64,000 nt of DNA from JAJECS01 sp965262745. Lineage in GTDB: Bacteria; Chloroflexota; UBA11872. The stretch covers positions 558,001-622,000 of the forward strand of contig OZ253558.1 in NCBI GenBank assembly GCA_965262745.1, in the 5' to 3' direction. Made by a program: the position numbers and the translations under genes. The notes under the pieces are model-generated. The model was given only the letters and a program-made list of their open reading frames with translations. It searched no databases and was not told the origin of the DNA. Shown in pieces: positions 26,978 through 34,568 of this stretch (the stretch's first letter is position 1; every line of letters begins with the position of its first letter).

Positions 26978-27886
26978 TCAGGATGTTCCGTCTCTGGGCA
27001 TGTTGCGCAGCTGCGCGGACAGCGACTCCACAATCGTTTTTGGGGTACGCCAGTGTACGGGAAGCTGGTGCCGGAACCAGGTGCGCTGGCGCCGCGCGTA
27101 CTGCCGCGTGCGGCTCACCGTTTGCTCCTGTGCTTCCGCCAGCGTGATGCGTCCCGCGATCGCGGCCGCCGCTTCGCGGTAGCCAACGCCGGTGAGCGCC
27201 GGGGCGTCCGGTGGAACGCCACGGTCCAGGAGCGCGCGCGTCTCCTCGACCAACCCCCCGGCGTACATGTCGTGCACGCGCCGCTCGATGCGCGCCGCCA
27301 GGACGTCCGTCGAAAGATCGATGCCGAAGATCACGCTGGCCCTTGGCGCCGGTGCGTGGCCCTTGGCTCCGCGGTGCTCGGCGACCTCAATGGCGCGAAC
27401 CAGGCGGCGCGGATTGGCGCGGTCGATGGTGGCGGCCCGATCGGGATCTGACAGCGACAACCGTGCCGCCAAGCCCTCCACGCCTTCTCGCGCCTGGAGC
27501 GCCGCCAGCTCGCGGCGCAGCTCGGCGTCCGGCGGCACTCCGGCCAGCAGTGAGGCGTCGGTGAGCGCCTTGATATAGAAGCCTGTTCCTCCAACGACCA
27601 GGGGTCGGCCGCCGCGGCGGATGACGTCGTCGAGGGCGCGCTGTGCGCCTTGTACGAAACGGTGCGCGCTGTAGGTCTCCTGCGGCTCGATGATGTCGAC
27701 TAGGTGGTGCGGCAGCCGGACCCGTTCGCTGCTGGTGGGCTTGGCGGTGCCGACGTCCATGCCCCGGTATACCTGACGCGAGTCAGCTGATATGACCTCG
27801 ATCGGGAAGTCCTCGGCGAGCTCGAGCGCCGCCGCCGTCTTGCCCGATGCGGTCGGCCCCGTGAGCACGACGAGCAAAGCCGTCAC
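26978..27886 (-). CDS. miaA: tRNA dimethylallyltransferase
   Basis: MiaA prenylates A37 of tRNAs reading UNN codons, using dimethylallyl diphosphate. P-loop LTGPTASGKTAAALELA, VISADSRQVYRGMDVGTAKP, HHLVDIIEPQETYSAHRF and GGTGFYIKALTD are all signature sequences. RQYARRQRTWFR near the end is the conserved C-terminal motif. 302 residues from a GTG start at 27886. It fits with the MEP-pathway genes further on, which supply its prenyl substrate. Confidence 0.96.
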   Translation of the reverse strand: MTALLVVLTGPTASGKTAAALELAEDFPIEVISADSRQVYRGMDVGTAKPTSSERVRLPHHLVDIIEPQETYSAHRFVQGAQRALDDVIRRGGRPLVVGGTGFYIKALTDASLLAGVPPDAELRRELAALQAREGVEGLAARLSLSDPDRAATIDRANPRRLVRAIEVAEHRGAKGHAPAPRASVIFGIDLSTDVLAARIERRVHDMYAGGLVEETRALLDRGVPPDAPALTGVGYREAAAAIAGRITLAEAQEQTVSRTRQYARRQRTWFRHQLPVHWRTPKTIVESLSAQLRNMPRDGTS

Positions 27887-27967
27887 CTCCCGGACACGCT
27901 TGATCGCCCCGCCCCCGCGTTACGATGCACCATGCACGCTCGCCGGCCGACGTGATGATCGCCTCCG

Positions 27968-28975
27968 GTGCCTGACACAACGCCCGCCGACGTTCCTGCC
28001 CAGGGACCGCCATATAGCAATCTGCAGGCCGTGCTCGACGCCGGCCACTTTGCGGTCACCTGCGAGCTCGGACCGCCCAAGGGGCCGGATGCGGCCGATG
28101 TCTTGGCGAAAGCCGAGGTCCTGCGCGGCTTCGTGGACGCCGCCAGCTGCACGGACAACCAGGGCGCGGCGCTCAAGATGTCGCACTGGGGCGCGGCGTT
28201 GCTCTGCCGCCAGGGCGGCGTCGAGCCGATCATGCAGCTCTCGTGTCGCGATCGGAACCGATTGGGCATTCAGTCGGATGTCATTGCAGCGCAAGCCTTT
28301 GGCATTCGCAATTTTATGTCAATCAGCGGGGATTCGCTCGTCTTGGGCGATCATCCGATGGCCAAGCCGGTGTTCGACCTGCAGGGCGTGCAGCTCGTTC
28401 GAATGTTGCAACGCCTTCGCGATGAGAATCGCAATGCCGCTGGCGATCCCATCGAGGGCGACTTCGGCTTCTTCATCGGCGGCGCCGCCAATCCCTTCGC
28501 GCCTCCGTATGGTTTCCGACCGCTGCGCATGCTCAAGAAAGCCGCCGCGGGTCAAGAGTTTGCCCTGACCCAAATGATCTTCAACGTCGAGCGGTTTGCG
28601 GAGTGGATGTCGCGTGTGCGCGATGAGGGCATTCACGAACAGGTCCACATTCTCGCGGGTGTCGGACCCCTCAAGTCGGCCCGAATGGCTGAGTTCATGA
28701 AGTTCAAGGTCGCGGGAATGGAAGTACCCGGCGAGGTAATGCAGCGGATGCGCGGCGCCCGCAAACCACGGGCCGAAGGCGTCCGCATCTGCCTGGAGAT
28801 CATCGAGCAGGTGCGTGAGATCGAGGGCGTGCACGGTGTGCACGTGATGGCGATTGATTGGGAGAAGGCCGTGCCGCGGATCGTCGAAGGCGCCGGCCTC
28901 CAGCTGCCGCGGCCGACGCCCATTGCGTCGCTTGCCCCGACCGCTGCCGTGGGCGCGGCGGTCGCTACGGCATAG
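27968..28975 (+). CDS. metF: Methylenetetrahydrofolate reductase-family protein
   Basis: MetF reduces 5,10-methylene-THF to 5-methyl-THF with a flavin cofactor in a TIM barrel. The 335-residue product has AVTCELGPPKGPD at the first strand, ASCTDNQGAALKM, PIMQLSCRDRNRLGIQSDVI, NFMSISGDSLVLGDHP and FALTQMIFNVERF (substrate region). The sequence belongs to the divergent branch seen in acetogens and other anaerobes rather than the E. coli type. The GTG start lacks an obvious Shine-Dalgarno. It is followed after 1 nt by an fchA-like gene, and then folD-like, forming a C1-folate operon. Confidence 0.87.
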   Translation: MPDTTPADVPAQGPPYSNLQAVLDAGHFAVTCELGPPKGPDAADVLAKAEVLRGFVDAASCTDNQGAALKMSHWGAALLCRQGGVEPIMQLSCRDRNRLGIQSDVIAAQAFGIRNFMSISGDSLVLGDHPMAKPVFDLQGVQLVRMLQRLRDENRNAAGDPIEGDFGFFIGGAANPFAPPYGFRPLRMLKKAAAGQEFALTQMIFNVERFAEWMSRVRDEGIHEQVHILAGVGPLKSARMAEFMKFKVAGMEVPGEVMQRMRGARKPRAEGVRICLEIIEQVREIEGVHGVHVMAIDWEKAVPRIVEGAGLQLPRPTPIASLAPTAAVGAAVATA

Positions 28976-28976
28976 C

Positions 28977-29612
28977 GTGGAGGAACGCGGCGCCAGCACG
29001 ACAATCGAAAGCTTCGCCGCGGCGCTGGCCTCCGAGGCGCCTACGCCGGGCGGCGGCGGCGCCGCGGCAGCGGCGGTTGCGCTGGGCGCCGCGCTCGTGG
29101 CCATGAGCGGCCAGCTTACGCTCGGCCGGCGTCGCTATCGAGACGTGCAAGACCAGATGCAGCGGATCGTGGCGCGGGCGGACGCGATTCGAACCGAGGC
29201 GCTTGCCCTCATTGACGCCGATGCGGCGGCCTACACCAAGTTGATGGAGGCTTTTCGGCTGCCGCGGGCATCGGTGGGCGGCCAGGCTACTCGGGCTGAG
29301 GCAGTCGCCCAAGCGGCGTTGCGCGCCAGCCGCGTTCCGGCTGCGGTCGGCGGGCTGGGGCTTGAGGTGATCGAGTTGGCCGCGACCGCCGTGGCCCAGG
29401 CCAATCCGCACGTGCGGAGCGACGCCGCGGCCGGCGCCGCGCTCGCCCGTGGCGCCCTGCGCACTTGCGAGATGAACATCGCCGCCAATATCGTCCTGGT
29501 TGACGACGAAGCCGCGCGCGCCGAACTCAAGGGCAGCTGCGAGCGTTTTCGCGCCGCGCTGGCGCGTGCCGATGCAGCGGCGGACGATGTGCTGGCAGGG
29601 ATGCGGCCGTGA
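28977..29612 (+). CDS. fchA: Cyclodeaminase/cyclohydrolase family protein (FchA-like)
   Basis: Member of PF04961, which includes formimino-THF cyclodeaminase and the methenyl-THF cyclohydrolase FchA of acetogens. The 211-residue all-helical product has FAAALASEAPTPGGGGAAAA, LVAMSGQLTLGRRRY and ALIDADAAAYTKLMEAFRLP, the family signature regions, and no formiminotransferase domain. Placement between metF and a folD-like gene supports the cyclohydrolase function. GTG start at 28977, one base after metF; stop overlaps folD by 4 nt. Confidence 0.85.
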   Translation: MEERGASTTIESFAAALASEAPTPGGGGAAAAAVALGAALVAMSGQLTLGRRRYRDVQDQMQRIVARADAIRTEALALIDADAAAYTKLMEAFRLPRASVGGQATRAEAVAQAALRASRVPAAVGGLGLEVIELAATAVAQANPHVRSDAAAGAALARGALRTCEMNIAANIVLVDDEAARAELKGSCERFRAALARADAAADDVLAGMRP

Positions 29613-30445
29613 TCGTGATGACGGGCCGCCAGCCGGCTCGGAAGCTGCGCGAGTCGATCGCGGCGACGGTTGCGCAGCTCGCCCGGCCGCCCGGCCTTGC
29701 CCTCGTTCGCGGCAAGCGCGATCCCGCCGCAGCCGCCTACGCCAAGCAGGTCACGCGGGGTGCTCGAAGAGTCGGTGTCCCGGTTCGCGACGAACTGGTC
29801 GACGATGGGGTCACGACCGCCGCGGTTGTCACAATTGTCGAACAGCTGGCAGGCGACGAGCGGGTCCAGGGGATCATCCTGGCGCTGCCGCTGCCGACGT
29901 CCGTGGATGCCGCACGCGTTGTCGTGGCCCTTCCGCCGGCGAAGGACGTCGACCGGATTACCCGCGGTGCGCTCGGCGAGGTTCTCGTGAGCACGTCCGA
30001 GCGGGCGCCGGGCGTCGCCATGGCGGTAGCGCGCCTGTTGGACTACTACGAAATCCCGCTGGCCGGGCACCGGGTGGCGGTGGTCGGACGCAGCATCAGC
30101 GTGGGGAAACCCGTGGCGCTGCTCATGCTGGCGCGCGACGCCACGGTGACTCTATGCCATTCGCGGACGCGCGATCTCGCCGCCGTCACCTCGCAAGCGG
30201 ACGTGCTGGTCACTTGTGCCGGGCGCCCGGGACTGATTTCGGGCGAGCACGTGAAGCCCGGCGCCGTGGTCGTCGACGTCGGTACGACGTACACGCAGGA
30301 TGGTGTGCGGGGCGACGTGGACGCGGACGCCGTGGCTTCGATCGCGTCCGCTTACTCGCCCGTGCCGGGCGGCGTCGGGCCGCTCACGGTCTACTGCCTG
30401 CTCGCCAACCTGCTCAGTCTCGCCAGCGAGGCGGAGGGCGAGTAA
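29609..30445 (+). CDS. folD: FolD-like methylene-THF dehydrogenase lacking the cyclohydrolase lysine
   Basis: FolD normally both oxidises methylene-THF and hydrolyses methenyl-THF. The 278-residue product has the FolD NAD(P)-binding domain (VAVVGRSISVGKPVALLML, HSRTRDL, ADVLVTCAGRPGLI) and the ending PVPGGVGPLTVYCLLANLL. In the catalytic domain the lysine of YxxxK is replaced: the sequence AYAKQVTRGARRVGV places Val48 there. Gln of the LVQLPLP motif is Ala92 (ILALPLP), while KDVD is kept. The PCTPxG folate motif is also altered. It probably keeps dehydrogenase activity only, with the upstream FchA-like protein as cyclohydrolase. Confidence 0.85.
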   Translation: MIVMTGRQPARKLRESIAATVAQLARPPGLALVRGKRDPAAAAYAKQVTRGARRVGVPVRDELVDDGVTTAAVVTIVEQLAGDERVQGIILALPLPTSVDAARVVVALPPAKDVDRITRGALGEVLVSTSERAPGVAMAVARLLDYYEIPLAGHRVAVVGRSISVGKPVALLMLARDATVTLCHSRTRDLAAVTSQADVLVTCAGRPGLISGEHVKPGAVVVDVGTTYTQDGVRGDVDADAVASIASAYSPVPGGVGPLTVYCLLANLLSLASEAEGE

Positions 30446-30521
30446 GCGCCGATACGCTCGCCTATCGCTCGTAGGGGTGAGCTACGATCAGCCGCCCTGC
30501 GTTCCCTGAACCAAGCCACCC

Positions 30522-31949
30522 ATGAACATAGTGCTGGTGATTTTCGACACGCTGCGGCGGGACCATCTCGGCGCCTACGGGAACGACTGGATTCACACGC
30601 CCCACCTTGACGCCTTCGCGGGTGAGTCGGTGCGGTTCACGCGGGCGTATCCAGAGTCGCTGCCGACGTTGCCGTTTCGGCGCGCCATTCACACCGGCCT
30701 GCGAACCTATCCGTTTCATGGACACCGCGAGTTCAAGGGTGACTTCATCGGCGCGCCTGGGTGGGGTCCCATCCCCGAGGAGCAGGATACGGTTGCGGAG
30801 CGCTTGCGCGAGGCCGGGTATCGCACGGCGCTGCTCACCGATTGCTACCACCAGTTCAAACCATCGAAGAACTTCCATCGCGGGTTCGACGAATGGGACT
30901 GGATTCGGGGGCAGGAGACCGACCGGTTCCGCTCGGGACCGGCGCTTCCGGCCGGCGCCATCCGGCATCACGTGCCGGAGCGATTCCCGCCGGTTCACCA
31001 GCGCACCGAGTTCTTCCGCCAATATCTGCTCAACAACCAGTTCCGCCGCGACGAGGACGACTATTACCCGGCCCGCCTGTTCCGCAGCGCAAGCCGCTGG
31101 GTCTACGAGAATCAGGACGCCGACCCGTTCTTTCTCGTCGTGGACTCATTCGACCCGCACGAGCCGTGGGAGCCGCCGCTCCACTACCGGCGCATGTACG
31201 ACGCCGTCGAGGACGACACGGCGGAGATCATTCAGTCGCTCTACGCCCCGCACTCAGGCGTGTACACCGCGCGCGAGCTTGAGCGCTGTCAGGCCAACTA
31301 CGCCGGCGAAGTCACACTGTGCGACCGCTGGTTCGGGCACTTCATGGAAGCTCTGTCAATATCCGGGCGTCTCGACGACACGCTGGTGATCGTGGTCTCG
31401 GATCACGGCCACAACTTGGGGTTCGATCCGGGCGACAAGGGCCTGGTGAGCAAGCAGGGGCATCCGCTGACTCATGCCGTGGCGGACCTGGCGCTGCTCA
31501 TTCGCTCGCCGGACGGTATGGGGTGCGGGACGACCTGCGACGACCTGGTCACGAACACGGACGTGGCGGCGACAATCCTGGCGGCCGGCGGCCTAGAGCC
31601 TGACGTCGAGGGGGCAGATATGGGCTCCCTGCTCAAGGGGGTTGGGCAGTCGTCTCGGAACCACGTGACGGTCGCGTGGGGGCCGTTGGTCACCGTGATC
31701 GACGACACCTGGTGGTGCAATTCCACGATTTGGGGCGAAGAACCGCTGCTGTATCGGGTGCAAGACGACCCAGAGCTCACCAACAATCTCGCGGGCGAGC
31801 ACCCGGACGTCGTGGAGCGTCTCCTCGGCTTGGCAATAGAGGATGCCGGCGGGGAGATCCCGGCCCATTTCGCCGAATTTCAGGGCCAGCCCGGCTGCAC
31901 GCCCTATCTCTCGCGCTCACAGCTGGGAATAAGGACTGAGCGGCACTAG
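30522..31949 (+). CDS. Sulfatase-fold (alkaline phosphatase superfamily) hydrolase with Thr nucleophile position
   Basis: A 475-residue protein with the sulfatase fold: metal motif LVIFDTLRRDHLGAYG (residues 5-20), HTPHLDAFA, and later VVSDHGHNLGF (metal Asp/His). In arylsulfatases the catalytic residue is Cys or Ser, modified to formylglycine, in a CxPxR motif six residues after the conserved AY. Here the aligned motif is TLPFR with Thr49. Thr is the nucleophile in phosphodiesterases and some phosphatases of this superfamily, so a phosphoesterase or another non-formylglycine activity is more likely than sulfatase. No signal peptide; cytoplasmic. Confidence 0.82.
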   Translation: MNIVLVIFDTLRRDHLGAYGNDWIHTPHLDAFAGESVRFTRAYPESLPTLPFRRAIHTGLRTYPFHGHREFKGDFIGAPGWGPIPEEQDTVAERLREAGYRTALLTDCYHQFKPSKNFHRGFDEWDWIRGQETDRFRSGPALPAGAIRHHVPERFPPVHQRTEFFRQYLLNNQFRRDEDDYYPARLFRSASRWVYENQDADPFFLVVDSFDPHEPWEPPLHYRRMYDAVEDDTAEIIQSLYAPHSGVYTARELERCQANYAGEVTLCDRWFGHFMEALSISGRLDDTLVIVVSDHGHNLGFDPGDKGLVSKQGHPLTHAVADLALLIRSPDGMGCGTTCDDLVTNTDVAATILAAGGLEPDVEGADMGSLLKGVGQSSRNHVTVAWGPLVTVIDDTWWCNSTIWGEEPLLYRVQDDPELTNNLAGEHPDVVERLLGLAIEDAGGEIPAHFAEFQGQPGCTPYLSRSQLGIRTERH

Positions 31950-31992
31950 CCAGCCTCAGCCAAGTGCCGACCCGCCGCGATCGCTGGCGCGG

Positions 31993-32778
31993 TTAGGCCG
32001 ACGACTGTGCCGGGGAATAGTCGAGCGTGGCGCCGCCGTCCACGACCAGCGCGTGACCCGTCACGAATGATGCGTCGTCACTCGCCAGAAAGACCGCCGC
32101 GCGTCCAATCTCTTCCGGCTGCGCCATGCGACCCAGGGGATGCAGCGCGTCGACCAGGCGCGCCGCGCCAGACGGGTCATCGAGCGTGTTGGCCCACTCC
32201 CACATCAGGGGCGTATCCACGGCGGAGGGGCAGATGCAATTCACCCGTACCCCCTGCGGCGCCAACTCGACGGCCAGGGCCTTGGTGAGTCCCACCTGGC
32301 CAGCCTTCGACGCCGCGTAGGCCGCGGCCATCGTCTGCCCCACGACGCCGACCAGAGACGCCATGCTGATGATGTTGCCCTTGGTCTTGCGCAGATGAGG
32401 CACGGCGAGCTTGCTGCCGAGAAACGTGCTGGTGAGGTTGAGGGTGAGCTGCGACTCAAAGAGTTCGAGGGATGTCTCGTCAATGGATAGCACCGGCGGG
32501 TGCCATCCGGCGTTATTGACCATCACGTCCAGCCGGCCGTGCGCCGCGACGGTGCGCTCGATCGTCTGCTCAATGTCGGCGGGCTGGCGCACGTCAGTTA
32601 CTCGGACTTCCGCAAGGCCCCCAGCTGCCTCAATATCGGCGGCGGTGTGTTCGGCGGCCTCGTTGTCAATGTCGGCGATGACCACGCGGCAGCCCTCGCT
32701 CCCGAAAGCTATCGCAATGCCACGACCGATGCCCTTGGCGCCCCCTGTCACGATTGCCACCTTGTCGGCTAGCCGCAT
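31993..32778 (-). CDS. Short-chain dehydrogenase/reductase
   Basis: Classical SDR of 261 residues. Cofactor motif VTGGAKGIGRGIA, acidic residue pair IADIDN (suggesting NAD(H)), VNNAGWHP, catalytic Ser in ISMASLVG and YAASKAGQVGL (YxxxK). C-terminal FVTGHALVVDGGATLDY is typical. The ATG at 32778 is preceded by GGGAGGTCGAT, a strong Shine-Dalgarno. The substrate is unknown. It converges with the sulfatase-fold gene and is followed upstream by mutL. Confidence 0.9.
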   Translation of the reverse strand: MRLADKVAIVTGGAKGIGRGIAIAFGSEGCRVVIADIDNEAAEHTAADIEAAGGLAEVRVTDVRQPADIEQTIERTVAAHGRLDVMVNNAGWHPPVLSIDETSLELFESQLTLNLTSTFLGSKLAVPHLRKTKGNIISMASLVGVVGQTMAAAYAASKAGQVGLTKALAVELAPQGVRVNCICPSAVDTPLMWEWANTLDDPSGAARLVDALHPLGRMAQPEEIGRAAVFLASDDASFVTGHALVVDGGATLDYSPAQSSA

Positions 32779-32852
32779 ATCGACCTCCCGCGCTGGATGT
32801 CTCTTGGAATCTGCCGATGATGCTACGCGACGTCGGGGCGTCTCGGCTTGTG

Positions 32853-34568
32853 CTATCCGCGGCCGAACTGACGGTCGAGCAGGTCCCGCGTGAGCAGGAT
32901 CATGGTGGGGCGCCCGTGCGGGCAGGTAAGCCCGAGATCGCAACGTTCCAATCCTTCGACCACGGCCTGCATCTCGTAGATGGCGAGCTGATCGCCGGCC
33001 TTCACCGCCGCGTGGCAGGCCGCCGACCACCGGAGCTGCTCCGTGACGACCCGCCTCCCGGTTGGCGCCTCGCGGGCCTCGTCGACGACGGCCGTCACAT
33101 AGGCCGCGGCATCGATGGCCCGGCCGGTTGCGGGCACGCGACGCACCAGCCACGCGTTGGCGCCAAACGGCTCGAGGTCGAGGCCCAGCGCCCCAAGGTC
33201 CGCCAGGTGATCACCGACCCATTCCGAGGCCGGGGCGGAAAGCGTGACCGCCACCGAGTCCAGCAGCGCCTGGGTGGAGCCGTTTCGCGATTGGCCCAGC
33301 TGGTCGTACAACACGCGTTCGTGAGCCGCATGCTGGTCGATTAGGTACACCCCGCCGGGGCCGACGGCCACGATGTAGGTGCGATCGATCTGGCCGAGTG
33401 CGCGGGGTACGGGCGAGTGAAGCTCCGTGCCGCTGGGCACCTCGGTCTCCGGCAGCCGTTCGGCGGGTGGCTCGCCGGGGAGGTGTCGAGGAGCCGCCGG
33501 CGCCTGTCGATCCCAGGGCGCGGCGGGGGTCGGCAGGTAGAACTGGTCCAGAATGGGCTCGTCGACCTGGGCGGGCGTCACCGCGCCTTCGGCGGTCAGG
33601 GCGCGGCGCACGGTGGCCGAAACGCGGCTGAATACCTCGCCCGCGCGGCGAAATCGGACCTCGGCCTTCGTTGGATGCACGTTGACGTCGACATCCTCGG
33701 GCGGAAGTTCCAGTCTGAGAACCACGACCGGGTACCGACGACTGGGCAGGAGCCCTTGGTAGGCGTCGCTGATCGCACCGGTCAGCAGCCGATCTCCTAC
33801 CCAACGACCGTTGACAAACAGCGACACATCGCGGCGCGAGCTTCGCTGGACGTGCGGCTGCGAAACGAATCCATCGATGCCGAGCGTCTCGCCCGCGGGC
33901 AGCTCGATCAGGTCTTTGACCAGGGCCTGACCGTAGAGTGCTATCAGGGTGGCTCGCAGATCGCCGGTGCCCGGGGTGCGCAGCCGCTCGCGGTCACCGT
34001 CGAGCAGGCGAAAGGCGACCGCCGGGTGCCCGATCGCGGCGTGCGTAACGACATCCATGACGTGGCCAAGCTCGGTGCGCTCCGCCTTCAAGAACTGGCG
34101 CCGCGCCGGGAGCGATAGGAACAGTGCTCGAACCGTGACTTGCGTCCCGACCGGCCCGCCGTAGGGCGCCTCGTCAATGATGGCGTCGTCACGCGCGATC
34201 ACCTGTCGACCGGGCGTCCCAGCGTCCGTCGCCGAGGCGACGGTCAGCTCGGCAACGGCGGCGATGCTGGCGAGCGCCTCGCCGCGAAACCCCAGTGTGC
34301 GGATGCGCGACAAATCGTCCACGGTCCGCAGCTTGCTGGTGCTGTGGCGCTGGACGGCGAGCTCCAGCTCAACGGCCGCAATGCCGAGGCCGTCGTCAGT
34401 GACTTGGACGAAGCCCAGACCGCCCTGGTGCGCTTCGACCGTCACCCGCTTCGAGCCGGCGTCGATGGCGTTTTCGATCAGCTCCTTGACCACCGAGGCT
34501 GGGCGCTCGATTACCTCACCCGCGGCGATCTTGCTCGCAATCTCGGGCGCGAGGCGGCGGATGTTCAT
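32853..34568 (-). CDS. mutL: DNA mismatch repair protein MutL
   Basis: MutL links mismatch recognition to strand incision. The N-terminal GHKL ATPase has IAAGEVIERPASVVKELIEN, AIDAGS, DDGLGI and TLGFRGEALASIAAV. The C-terminal domain carries DQHAAHERVLYD, close to the metal-binding endonuclease motif DQHA(x)2E(x)4E but with Asp at the last position, plus SACHAAVKAGD and CPHGRPTM. These indicate an endonuclease-type MutL. 571 residues; its ATG overlaps the mutS stop (ATGA). Confidence 0.97.
   Translation of the reverse strand: MNIRRLAPEIASKIAAGEVIERPASVVKELIENAIDAGSKRVTVEAHQGGLGFVQVTDDGLGIAAVELELAVQRHSTSKLRTVDDLSRIRTLGFRGEALASIAAVAELTVASATDAGTPGRQVIARDDAIIDEAPYGGPVGTQVTVRALFLSLPARRQFLKAERTELGHVMDVVTHAAIGHPAVAFRLLDGDRERLRTPGTGDLRATLIALYGQALVKDLIELPAGETLGIDGFVSQPHVQRSSRRDVSLFVNGRWVGDRLLTGAISDAYQGLLPSRRYPVVVLRLELPPEDVDVNVHPTKAEVRFRRAGEVFSRVSATVRRALTAEGAVTPAQVDEPILDQFYLPTPAAPWDRQAPAAPRHLPGEPPAERLPETEVPSGTELHSPVPRALGQIDRTYIVAVGPGGVYLIDQHAAHERVLYDQLGQSRNGSTQALLDSVAVTLSAPASEWVGDHLADLGALGLDLEPFGANAWLVRRVPATGRAIDAAAYVTAVVDEAREAPTGRRVVTEQLRWSAACHAAVKAGDQLAIYEMQAVVEGLERCDLGLTCPHGRPTMILLTRDLLDRQFGRG

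Noticed and set aside
27900..27926. TTGATC and TACGAT as a metF promoter
   Set aside because: Each hexamer matches only four of six consensus bases and the spacer is 15 nt; the evidence is too weak.
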